Below are positions 39,302 to 46,259 of a DNA stretch of 53,062 bases, one piece after another. The DNA is from Dehalococcoidia bacterium (GTDB taxonomy: Bacteria > Chloroflexota > Dehalococcoidia > CAUJGQ01), in the NCBI GenBank assembly GCA_035310145.1, contig DATGEL010000031.1, positions 1 through 53,062 on the forward strand, in the 5' to 3' direction. Position 1 is the stretch's first letter. Every line of letters begins with the position of its first letter. The notes beneath the pieces are model-generated. The model was not told where the DNA came from, made no database searches, and saw only the letters and a program-made list of their open reading frames with translations. The position numbers and the translations under genes were made by a program.

Positions 39302-39330
39302 GGAAGAGGGAACAGGGAATAGACGGGTGG
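39284..39330 (+). repeat. GGGAAYA heptad repeat, copy 5
   Basis: GGG tracts separated by AAGA, AACA and AATAGAC follow the last cysH codons and supply the TAG stop codon. Four tracts have loops of 4, 4 and 7 bases, a canonical G-quadruplex pattern on the mRNA strand. Confidence 0.7.
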
Positions 39331-39366
39331 CTCTCCGCTCCTTCAAAACAACCCATACCTCACTTC

Positions 39367-39393
39367 CCCCCTCTCCAGACACTGGAGAGGGGG
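39367..39393. terminator. Perfect 12-pair hairpin between cysH and cysC
   Basis: CCCCCTCTCCAG, loop ACA, CTGGAGAGGGGG. It is not followed by a T-tract, so it could be an attenuator, an mRNA-stability element or a dispersed palindrome. Two GGAGG sites follow at 39412 and 39424, in tandem copies of CAAGGAGGC. Confidence 0.5.
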
Positions 39394-39432
39394 CCAGGGG
39401 GTGAGGCGACAAGGAGGCAACAAGGAGGCGAC

Positions 39433-39987
39433 ATGGCGACGGCAATCCCCGGTTTCACCCTCTGGCTCACCGGGCTTTCGGGCGCGGGCAAATCGACGCT
39501 GGCCGAGTACCTGGCGCCGCGGCTGCGCGAGCGCGGTGTGCCCGTCGAGGTGCTCGACGGCGACGAAGTCCGCACCAACCTGAGCAAGGGCCTCGGTTTC
39601 TCCCGCGAGGACCGCGACACCAACATCCGTCGCATCGGCTACGTGGCGAAGCTGCTCTCGCGTAACGGCGTCGGCGTGATCAGCGCCGCGATCTCGCCCT
39701 ACCGCGAGGTGCGCGACGAGGTGCGCGGCACGATCCCCAACTTTGTCGAGGTCTTCGTGCGCTGCCCGCTGGACGAGCTGGTGCGGCGCGATGTGAAGGG
39801 CCTGTACGCGAGGGCGCTGCGCGGTGAGATCGCCAACTTCACCGGCGTCACCGACCCCTACGAGGAGCCGCTCGCCGCCGAGGTCGTCGTGGACTCCTCG
39901 CTCGAAACCGTCGAGCAGAGCGCGGCGCGGATCCTGGAGACGCTCGAAGCGCTGGGCTATGTCGAGCGCGCGGAGGTGGCGGCATGA
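39433..39987 (+). CDS. cysC: Adenylyl-sulfate kinase
   Basis: A 184-residue APS kinase. The P-loop is [18 protein letters not shown]; further signature segments are [60 protein letters not shown] and [20 protein letters not shown]. It makes PAPS from APS. ATG 39433 has two GGAGG sites upstream. It overlaps sat by four bases. With an APS-type reductase next door, this kinase would serve sulfonation or PAPS supply and not the reductive route. Confidence 0.95.
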   Translation: MATAIPGFTLWLTGLSGAGKSTLAEYLAPRLRERGVPVEVLDGDEVRTNLSKGLGFSREDRDTNIRRIGYVAKLLSRNGVGVISAAISPYREVRDEVRGTIPNFVEVFVRCPLDELVRRDVKGLYARALRGEIANFTGVTDPYEEPLAAEVVVDSSLETVEQSAARILETLEALGYVERAEVAA

Positions 39988-41168
39988 CGGCGCTCGTAGA
40001 ACTCCCGGCGTCCGCGAGCCCCTTGCAGGTGCGGCGGGCGACGCCGGCGCAGGCCGCGGCCCTGCGCGAGCGGCTGCCCGGCCTGCCGCGGCTGGCGATC
40101 GACGCGCGGCGGCTGAACGACATCGAGCTTTTGGCGATCGGCGGCTTCAGCCCGCTGCGCGGCTTCATGGGCGAGGCCGACTACCGCGCCGTGGTGCGCA
40201 CCCTGCACCTGGCGGACGGCGCCCCGTTCCCGATGCCGGTGGTGTTGCCGGTGAGTGAGGACGAGGTCACGCGGCTGCCGGCGCGGGGCGAGGTTGCCCT
40301 GACCTTCGGCGGCGAGATCGTGGCCGTGCTCGACCTGACCGAGCGCTTCCGCTACGACGCGCGGGAGGAGGCGCGGCTGGTCTACCGCACGGAAGAAGCG
40401 GCGCATCCCGGCGTCGCCGCCGTCTACGCGCAGGGGCCGTGGCTGCTGGGCGGAGAGCTGACGGTGCTGGAGCTGCCCGCGCAGCCGTTCGCCGAGTTCC
40501 GCCTCACGCCGGAGCAGAGCCGCGCCGAGTTCGCGGCGCGCGGCTGGCAAACGGTCGTCGGCTTCCAGACGCGCAACCCCGTGCACCGCGCCCACGAATA
40601 CATCCAGAAGTGCGCCCTGGAGATCGTGGACGGCCTCTTCCTGCATCCGCTGGTGGGTGAGACGAAGGGCGACGATGTGCCCGCCGCCGTGCGCATGCAG
40701 TGCTACCAGGCGCTGCTGCAGCACTACTATCCGCGTGAGCGCGTGCTGCTGGCGGTGAACCCGGCGGCGATGCGCTACGCCGGCCCGCGCGAGGCGGTGC
40801 TGCACGCCGTGGTGCGGCGCAACTACGGCTGCACGCACTTCATCGTCGGGCGCGACCACGCCGGCGTGGGCAATTACTACGGCACGTACGACGCGCAGCG
40901 CATCTTCCGCGAGGAGTTTCGGCCGGGCGAGCTGGGTATCGCGACCCTGAACTTCGAGCACACCTTCTACTGCCACGCCTGCGCCGGCATGGCCAGCGCC
41001 AAGACCTGCCCGCACGCTGCCGAGGCGCACGTCACCCTCTCCGGCACACGCGTGCGGCAACTGCTCGCCGCGGGCGAGGCGCCGCCGCCGGAGTTCAGCC
41101 GGCCCGAAGTCGCACGGATCCTGATCGCGGCCTACCGCGCGCCGGCGGCGGCGGAGGCCGCCTCGTGA
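39984..41168 (+). CDS. sat: Sulfate adenylyltransferase (ATP sulfurylase), homomeric type
   Basis: A 394-residue ATP sulfurylase. It has the PUA-like N-terminal domain ([20 protein letters not shown]) and the catalytic domain with [60 protein letters not shown], and [18 protein letters not shown], a Cys-rich zinc site. It activates sulfate to APS. Its ATG overlaps the cysC stop (ATGA), so the two are coupled. Absence of cysDN-type subunits is consistent with the single-subunit enzyme. Confidence 0.95.
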   Translation: MTALVELPASASPLQVRRATPAQAAALRERLPGLPRLAIDARRLNDIELLAIGGFSPLRGFMGEADYRAVVRTLHLADGAPFPMPVVLPVSEDEVTRLPARGEVALTFGGEIVAVLDLTERFRYDAREEARLVYRTEEAAHPGVAAVYAQGPWLLGGELTVLELPAQPFAEFRLTPEQSRAEFAARGWQTVVGFQTRNPVHRAHEYIQKCALEIVDGLFLHPLVGETKGDDVPAAVRMQCYQALLQHYYPRERVLLAVNPAAMRYAGPREAVLHAVVRRNYGCTHFIVGRDHAGVGNYYGTYDAQRIFREEFRPGELGIATLNFEHTFYCHACAGMASAKTCPHAAEAHVTLSGTRVRQLLAAGEAPPPEFSRPEVARILIAAYRAPAAAEAAS

Positions 41169-41311
41169 GCACCAGGCCCGCGATCCGCTGCGCCCCGGCC
41201 CGGCCGCACGGCAGAGCGCGCCGTTCAACGCCGCTGCGTGACCGCCTGCACCGCCTCTGGCAGTTCATCCGCAGCAACGAGCTGCGCGGCCTGGACGACG
41301 TGCCGTTCTGA
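41165..41311 (+). CDS. Putative 48-residue protein coupled to sat
   Basis: A GTG at 41165 overlaps the sat stop as GTGA and opens a 48-codon frame rich in Arg ([20 protein letters not shown]) that ends [16 protein letters not shown]. The last 20 residues look like a real amphipathic helix and a conserved-looking tail, but I know no family. Tight coupling to sat and position at the end of the sulfate operon suggest it is translated. It may be a chance frame. Confidence 0.4.
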   Translation: MSTRPAIRCAPARPHGRARRSTPLRDRLHRLWQFIRSNELRGLDDVPF

Positions 41312-41375
41312 GCGAACCGGCCGCTTTGCGCCGTCGAAGACGAGGCTGCCAACGCCGGAGATTGCGGCCGCGCGC

Positions 41376-42170
41376 TCAGCCGTCGACCGCGCGCAGGCAG
41401 GTGTCGAGCAGGGCGTTGAAGGCGGCGGGCCGCTCGAAGTAGGTCGAATGGCCGGCCTTCGGCACTTTTTCCAGCCTCGCGTTCGGCAGCAGCGCGGCGA
41501 ACGCCGCGACGGCCGCCGTTGGCATCACGGCGTCTTCCTCGCCGCTGATGCAGAGCACCGGTAAGCGCAATGTGGCCAGTTGAGCCGGCGTCGTGGTGCG
41601 CGCCGCGATTAGCCGCGCCCGCAACGCCATTTTGTCGAGGCCCACGGTTTCGGCGTCGATCGCGCGGTAGAGGAAGTGCAGCGCCGGCTGCTCCCCTGCC
41701 ATACGCTCGCCCGCCGCGGGGTGAATGCCGCGCTCGAACAGGGCGCGCTCCGGCTCGGCGGTCGCATGCGCGGCGAAGATGCGCTGCAGCTCCGGACTGG
41801 TGGCCGTGCCGGTGCTGCCGGCCATCACCAGCGCCTTGACGCGGCCAGGCTCGCGCAACACGTAGTCGAGGCAGCTCCAGCCGCCCATGGACTGTGCCAC
41901 CAGCCGCACGTCGGCGAGCCGCAGGTGCTCGATCAAGGCGGCGAGGTCGCTCACGAACGCTTCGGGGCCGGGTTCGCCGCCGGGCCGTGTGCGCGAGAGA
42001 GCGAAGCCGCGGTGCGCGAAGGTGATGCAGGTGTAGCGATCCTGGAACGCGGGAACCTGCTGCCACCAGGAGAGCTGGCTGCCGCCCAGGCCATGCGCGA
42101 AGAGCAGCGCCGGGCCGGCTCCGTGCGTCTCGTAGTAACGGTCGCAGCCCTCAAGCGGCAGGAAGGGCAT
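41376..42170 (-). CDS. Alpha/beta hydrolase
   Basis: A 264-residue alpha/beta hydrolase. It begins PFLPLEGCDRYYETHGAGPA, with oxyanion loop LLFAHGLGGSQLSWWQQVPA, nucleophile elbow LVAQSMGGWSCLDYVLREPG with Ser, acid in VLCISGEEDAVMPTAA and base His in VPKAGHSTYFERP. ATG 42170 has GGAGGG eight bases upstream. Substrate is unknown; small lactonase, esterase or MhpC-like functions are possible. It is convergent with the sulfate operon. Confidence 0.85.
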   Translation of the reverse strand: MPFLPLEGCDRYYETHGAGPALLFAHGLGGSQLSWWQQVPAFQDRYTCITFAHRGFALSRTRPGGEPGPEAFVSDLAALIEHLRLADVRLVAQSMGGWSCLDYVLREPGRVKALVMAGSTGTATSPELQRIFAAHATAEPERALFERGIHPAAGERMAGEQPALHFLYRAIDAETVGLDKMALRARLIAARTTTPAQLATLRLPVLCISGEEDAVMPTAAVAAFAALLPNARLEKVPKAGHSTYFERPAAFNALLDTCLRAVDG

Positions 42171-42233
42171 GGCGGCTACCCTCCGACGATGTTCTCGCTG
42201 TTGTCCGCGTGGTACGCAGCGCGGGCAGGGGCG

Positions 42234-42482
42234 CTACACCAACACGGGAAAGCCGTGGCCGCTGGCGCGCACCAGATCTTCGATCTCCCGCGGCAGGCCG
42301 CGTAGGTTGATGCCTCGGCTTGCGTTGACGAACTCGACGCTGACGATGGCGCCGTTCACATCGAGATCGACGTTGCGCCATACATCACCGCCGTCCACGG
42401 TCTTTTCTATGGCGGCATCTCCAAGTTCGATGAACAGGATGTCGATGTCTTTGAGATACTCGACGCGCGGAAACTGGCTCAT
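42234..42482 (-). CDS. DUF2283 family protein
   Basis: An 82-residue protein with YLKDIDILFIELGDAAIEKT, DVNGAIVSVEFVNASRGINL, the beta-rich DUF2283 pattern. ATG 42482 overlaps the stop of the upstream DUF4258 gene (ATGA). DUF4258 and DUF2283 genes frequently sit together and have been suggested to form toxin-antitoxin pairs; activity is unproven. DUF2283 would be the antitoxin-like partner. Confidence 0.8.
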   Translation of the reverse strand: MSQFPRVEYLKDIDILFIELGDAAIEKTVDGGDVWRNVDLDVNGAIVSVEFVNASRGINLRGLPREIEDLVRASGHGFPVLV

Positions 42483-42721
42483 CGCTCGTCTCTCCAGGCG
42501 ACCGTTCGCACTAAAGGCGGGTTGCTCTCATTCTGCACGTATACTTTCAACTCACGCCCGGCGATGGTTCCAACGAACACGGTTGCGCCAAAAGGGTCGT
42601 TTGGCAGCGGCTCGGCTGGATAGCTGGTATGGAAGCTGGCCAGCACCTCTTCAACATCGGCTTCGTTCACACGCCGCGACCGCATGCGGCGACGTGCATG
42701 GGGAAGGTACGTGACATTCAC
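42479..42721 (-). CDS. DUF4258 family protein, putative toxin
   Basis: An 80-residue protein with YLPHARRRMRSRRVNEADVE then EVLASFHTSY, GATVFVGTIAGRELKVYVQN, PPLVRTVAW, the DUF4258 fold related to RelE/BrnT-type ribonucleases. The start is GTG 42721, which directly follows a TTACACT box that may be a -10; an upstream open frame adds 24 unrelated residues. It overlaps the DUF2283 gene by four bases. Confidence 0.75.
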   Translation of the reverse strand: MNVTYLPHARRRMRSRRVNEADVEEVLASFHTSYPAEPLPNDPFGATVFVGTIAGRELKVYVQNESNPPLVRTVAWRDER

Positions 42722-42909
42722 AGTGTAACACGCTCCGGTGCGGCGGAGTTCGGAACGCCCGCTCAGCATGAGGCGCTGCGTCCATCTGGACAACGGCGCA
42801 CGGCCGGCGCGTTTCTGCTACTGTGCAAACAGGCGCTTGCCTCGCGGATCCGGCCGCGCGGCGGGTGCCCGGATGGTCGAATCCGCAGGACCACGCAGGA
42901 GGGTTCGCC

Positions 42910-44040
42910 GTGAAGTTCGGTATCTTCTACGAGATCTCGGTGCCGCGGCCGTGGGAGAATGGCGCCGAGAAGACCGTCTACGACCGCTGCCTGGAGCAGG
43001 TGCGCCTGGCCGACGAGCTGGGCTTCGACCAGGTCTGGGCGGTCGAGCACCACTTTCTCGAAGAGTACAGCCACTGCTCCGCGCCGGAGATCTTCCTCAC
43101 CGCCTGCGCCATGTCCACGAAGAAGATCCGCGTGGGCCACGGCATCGCCGTCTGCGTGCCGCAGTTCAACCATCCCGTGCGCCTGGCCGAGCGCGCCGCT
43201 GTGCTCGATATCGTCTCGAACGGCCGGCTGGAGTTCGGCACCGGCCGCTCGGCGACGTGGACCGAGCTTGGCGGCTTTCAGGCCAGCCCCGATGAGACCA
43301 AGAAGACCTGGGACGAGTTCACGCGCACGATTCCGAAGATGTGGACGCAGGAGCGGTTCGGTTATCAAGGCCGCGCCTTCTCCATGCCCGAGCGCGCCGT
43401 GCTGCCCAAGCCCGTGCAGAAGCCGCACCCGCCGATGTGGGTGGCCGTCACCAGTCCCGGCACCGAGCTGGACGCCGCCGACCGCGGCATGGGCAGCCTG
43501 GGTCTCACCTTCGGCGGCTTCGCGGAGCAGGAGCACAAGGTCAACGAGTACCGCCGCCGCATCGCCGTCTGCGAGCCGGTCGGCGAGTTCGTCAACAACC
43601 AGGTGAACACGGTCAACTTCCTCTTCTGTCACGAAGACCTGGAAGAGGGCGTGAAAACCGGTCGGCGCCTCTCCGGCACCTTCCAGTACATGGCGGCACA
43701 GCTTCTGGCCGCGCGCGAGGCGTATCCGGCGGCGTCCTATCCCTCGCTCGGCCTGTTGCCCTCGCTGCGCCAGGAAGCGTCCGGCCCCGGCGACCCCAGC
43801 GGCGCGCCGGAGGGCCTGGCGATCGGCAACCCCGACCGCATCGCCGACCAGATCAGGAAATGGGAGTCGGTCGGCGTGGACCGCATCAACTTCCTGCTCA
43901 ACTGCCTGGAGACGGTGCCTCAAGACCAGGTGCTGGCCAGCATGCGCCTCTTCGCCAGCGAAGTGATGCCGCAGTTCGACCCGGACTGCCCGGCGGCGCA
44001 GGCGAAGCGCGGCCAGGGCGCCGCGGCGGGGGTGCGCTGA
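42910..44040 (+). CDS. LLM class flavin-dependent oxidoreductase
   Basis: A 376-residue bacterial-luciferase-like protein starting with GTG 42910: KFGIFYEISVPRPWENGAEK, LADELGFDQVWAVEHHFLEE, STKKIRVGHGIAVCVPQFNH, PVRLAERAAVLDIVSNGRLE and FGTGRSATWTELGGFQ. These are the FMN-binding and substrate-barrel features of the class. AGGAGG lies seven bases upstream. Its stop shares a base with the start of the next gene (TGATG), so it works with the acetoacetate-decarboxylase-like protein. Likely a monooxygenase, substrate unknown. Confidence 0.9.
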   Translation: MKFGIFYEISVPRPWENGAEKTVYDRCLEQVRLADELGFDQVWAVEHHFLEEYSHCSAPEIFLTACAMSTKKIRVGHGIAVCVPQFNHPVRLAERAAVLDIVSNGRLEFGTGRSATWTELGGFQASPDETKKTWDEFTRTIPKMWTQERFGYQGRAFSMPERAVLPKPVQKPHPPMWVAVTSPGTELDAADRGMGSLGLTFGGFAEQEHKVNEYRRRIAVCEPVGEFVNNQVNTVNFLFCHEDLEEGVKTGRRLSGTFQYMAAQLLAAREAYPAASYPSLGLLPSLRQEASGPGDPSGAPEGLAIGNPDRIADQIRKWESVGVDRINFLLNCLETVPQDQVLASMRLFASEVMPQFDPDCPAAQAKRGQGAAAGVR

Positions 44041-44792
44041 TGCCGCTCTCCGGCGTGCGCGACGTTTCCCCGTTGCTCGCCCAGGCGCCCGAGCTGGCGG
44101 ACCTGAAAACGCAGCCCGCCGAGCTGCGCGGCGCCGAGATCCTGCACGTCATGTACGAGATCGCCAGCGGCGAGATGCTCGCGATCCTGCCGCAGGCGCT
44201 GCACCCGACGATCCCGCCGACGATGACCTTCTGGGTGTGGCACTGCCCGGAGAGCGAGGCGGGGCCGTTCACGCTGGCGCAGGTGCGCATCGGCAGCCGC
44301 GCGGGCGTGCGCCCGCGCGGCTGGCCAACGGCGGCTTACTGCGACTCGGCGCGGGCCGGCGAGTGGCTGAGCAGGCGCTGGGGCTTTCCCTGCCGGCAGG
44401 GCGACGTCAGGCTGCGGCATCTGCACGACCGTGTGCTGGCGACTGTGCAGGCCGGCGGCAGCGAGATCCTGCGCGTGGAGCTGGTGGACCCGCAGCCGAT
44501 CTCCGGCGCCGACGTGCAGTACACGGCGAGCATGCACCTGGCGCGCGTGCCGCTGGCGGACGGCGTCAAGCCGCGCCTCGTGCAGGTGGACCCGGAGTTC
44601 ACCTTTCACAAGGCGGAGCGCGGCCGCCCGCACCTGCACGGCTTCGACCGCGCAGCCTGGCGCGCCGAGGGCGTGGACCCGGTTTACGCCGTCTCCGCGA
44701 CGTACGCCGTGGCCGACGTGACACTGCCGCGCATCCGCTACATCATGAACCCCGATCTGCCCGCGATGCAGGGCACGGAGACCGTGGGCTAA
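44040..44792 (+). CDS. Acetoacetate-decarboxylase-fold protein lacking the usual lysine
   Basis: A 250-residue protein I place tentatively in the acetoacetate decarboxylase superfamily from PPTMTFWVWHCPESEAGPFT, the RVGSRAGVRPRG-like strand and SRRWGFPCRQGDVRLRHL. In true decarboxylases the segment after GFP/GYP holds the Schiff-base Lys; here it reads GFPCRQ, so classical chemistry is unlikely. The C-terminus is YIMNPDLPAMQGTETVG. Its ATG overlaps the LLM stop (TGATG), so both are made together. A similar C-terminal tail without the rest of the gene is at 45903-45990. Confidence 0.6.
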   Translation: MPLSGVRDVSPLLAQAPELADLKTQPAELRGAEILHVMYEIASGEMLAILPQALHPTIPPTMTFWVWHCPESEAGPFTLAQVRIGSRAGVRPRGWPTAAYCDSARAGEWLSRRWGFPCRQGDVRLRHLHDRVLATVQAGGSEILRVELVDPQPISGADVQYTASMHLARVPLADGVKPRLVQVDPEFTFHKAERGRPHLHGFDRAAWRAEGVDPVYAVSATYAVADVTLPRIRYIMNPDLPAMQGTETVG

Positions 44793-44801
44793 ACGGCTCG
44801 C

Positions 44802-45371
44802 TCAGGGCAGGCGCAGCGTTTCGCGCATCAGCGCGGCAAAGCCCGGCGCCTGCCCTGCCAGGTTCTCGATCACGCGGTCTGGCGTGGTCGGAGGCCGGAC
44901 CAGTGCAGCGGCTTGCCGACGAATGATCGCGGCCAACGCTATGCGTTGTGTTTCACACAAGGCCAGCAGGAACTCGTCCGGCGATTGCGCCTGGATCTCG
45001 TGAGGTGCGAGCGCCTGCGTGGGGAAGTCTCGCAGGTTGCTGGTGACGATGCTGCCAGCGGCTGACGCAACGGCCGCGGCCAGCACATGCCGATCCTTCG
45101 GCTGGTTCGTCATCGTGGGCAGCAGGCGGCGAATGCGCTGGGCTGGCACGATCGCATCGGGAAACTCGGCGCGAATGCGTTCGATGAGCGAACGTGCCCG
45201 CGGCGCCGACGTGAAGCTGCCGGCGAGCGTGCGCTCGACCTCATTCAGGATCTGGTCGCTCCAATGCGCCCGGTACAGTTCGGCCTGAAACGCACGCAGC
45301 AGCGTGTCTCGCAGGGCGGCGGGAACAAGGACGCAGGCATCGAGGACGGCGACCAGCGGCGGGAACGTCAC
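44802..45371 (-). CDS. PIN-domain toxin, longer type
   Basis: A 189-residue PIN protein. The first Asp is in LVAVLDACVLVPAALRDTLL, then RAHWSDQILNEVERTLAGSF, and the later acidic cluster in NQPKDRHVLAAAVASAAGSI, VTSNLRDFPTQAL. A further ~60 residues form a C-terminal helical extension (DEFLLALCETQRIALAAIIR), as in VapC50-type toxins. The start is GTG 45371, overlapping the stop of the HTH antitoxin as GTGA. Confidence 0.85.
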   Translation of the reverse strand: MTFPPLVAVLDACVLVPAALRDTLLRAFQAELYRAHWSDQILNEVERTLAGSFTSAPRARSLIERIRAEFPDAIVPAQRIRRLLPTMTNQPKDRHVLAAAVASAAGSIVTSNLRDFPTQALAPHEIQAQSPDEFLLALCETQRIALAAIIRRQAAALVRPPTTPDRVIENLAGQAPGFAALMRETLRLP

Positions 45372-45838
45372 GAATGCGCTGGAGCCACGCTGGCGTCATA
45401 TAACCCGTATTCGTCGCTAAGCGCCGTGAGTTCGTCAAGGGCGCGCTCGCGACGGGCAGCCCACGCCCGCTTGTAGGTCAGCAGGTCGTCGAGGCGGATG
45501 CGCCGATGGCTGCCGACGCGGTGAGAAGGCAGATCGCCTCGATCGAGCAGTCGAACCAGGTAGGGTCTGGAGACACCGAGTAACGCGGCGGTCTGACTTG
45601 TGGTCAACGACTTGCCGCTGGCGACGACCGCTACCGCGTTGCCCTGGGCGAGCTGGTGTGCCGTTTCGCGGAGCAGGCGCAGCAGTGCAGGCGGCACCGG
45701 CACTGGATCGCCGTCGGGGCCTGTTAGCGACAGAGAGTGCACGGCTGCACCCGCCATTAGCCGATCAAGTCGCTCCATCGCAAAACGTTCATCTTCGTCG
45801 GCGGCGATCAGTGCCGTGTCTAGGATGGTTGCATGCAT
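45368..45838 (-). CDS. HTH (excisionase-type) antitoxin
   Basis: A 156-residue protein. Residues ~75-130 form the excisionase/MerR helix-turn-helix (SLTTSQTAALLGVSRPYLVR, LLDRGDLPSHRVGSHRRIRL); the N-terminal ~70 residues are helical. Its C-terminal tail would bind the PIN toxin encoded by the overlapping next gene. ATG 45838 is used; GGAGG lies 11 bases upstream. Two direct 9-base sites at 45877-45900 upstream may be its operator. Confidence 0.8.
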   Translation of the reverse strand: MHATILDTALIAADEDERFAMERLDRLMAGAAVHSLSLTGPDGDPVPVPPALLRLLRETAHQLAQGNAVAVVASGKSLTTSQTAALLGVSRPYLVRLLDRGDLPSHRVGSHRRIRLDDLLTYKRAWAARRERALDELTALSDEYGLYDASVAPAHS

Positions 45839-45876
45839 GCTCGCACCTCCGCTGCCGCAGACACACCGATCCGCTC

Positions 45877-45900
45877 AGCGTAACTGTTCTAAGTGTAACT
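45877..45900. promoter_or_regulatory. Direct repeat, candidate operator of the HTH/PIN pair
   Basis: AGCGTAACT and AGTGTAACT (eight of nine identical) are six bases apart, 39 bases upstream of the antitoxin start. On the minus strand each contains TTACRCT; the second copy, TTACACT, may be a -10 box. Confidence 0.45.
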
Positions 45901-45902
45901 CA

Positions 45903-45990
45903 TGGCATGGTCGACGTGGCGCTGCTGCGCGTCCGCTACCTGATGCACGCCGACCTGCCGGCGATGCAGGGCACGGAGACGGTGGGATAG
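45903..45990 (+). pseudogene. Leftover C-terminal tail of an acetoacetate-decarboxylase-like gene
   Basis: The last 28 codons read MVDVALLRVRYLMHADLPAM then QGTETVG and stop, closely matching the end of the gene at 44040-44792 (VADVTLPRIRYIMNPDLPAM, QGTETVG). Similarity continues a few bases past the stop (ACGGCTC). Nothing upstream belongs to such a gene; the HTH/PIN pair lies there instead. It looks like the remnant of a second paralogue whose 5' part was lost. Confidence 0.7.
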
Positions 45991-46117
45991 ACGGCTCCCA
46001 ATCCGGAAAACCGCGCGCTGCACAATGCGCAGATCGCTTCTTGCCTGTCGCTCTCGGCAGTGGGGTTCGCATTCACGAAGAGCGTTCGTCAGTCAGGAAC
46101 ACCAGACGCTCGAAGGC

Positions 46118-46132
46118 CGGACCGGTGGTCCG
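46118..46132. repeat. Short perfect inverted repeat
   Basis: CGGACC and GGTCCG flank GGT in the otherwise gene-free stretch 45991-46259, about 130 bases upstream of the HD-GYP/LuxR gene. A protein-binding site is possible. I see no other structure in this stretch apart from a TACACT box at 46233-46238. Confidence 0.3.
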
Positions 46133-46259
46133 CCGCTGGTGATGGTAGTCCGTCCCCGCTGAGCCGCGGCGGAGGCTGCTGTCGGCGTCGTTCGCCGGCC
46201 GGGAGCATCCCCCGGTGCTGACCGTGGCCGAGTACACTGTCGGTGGCAAAGGGTGCCGC

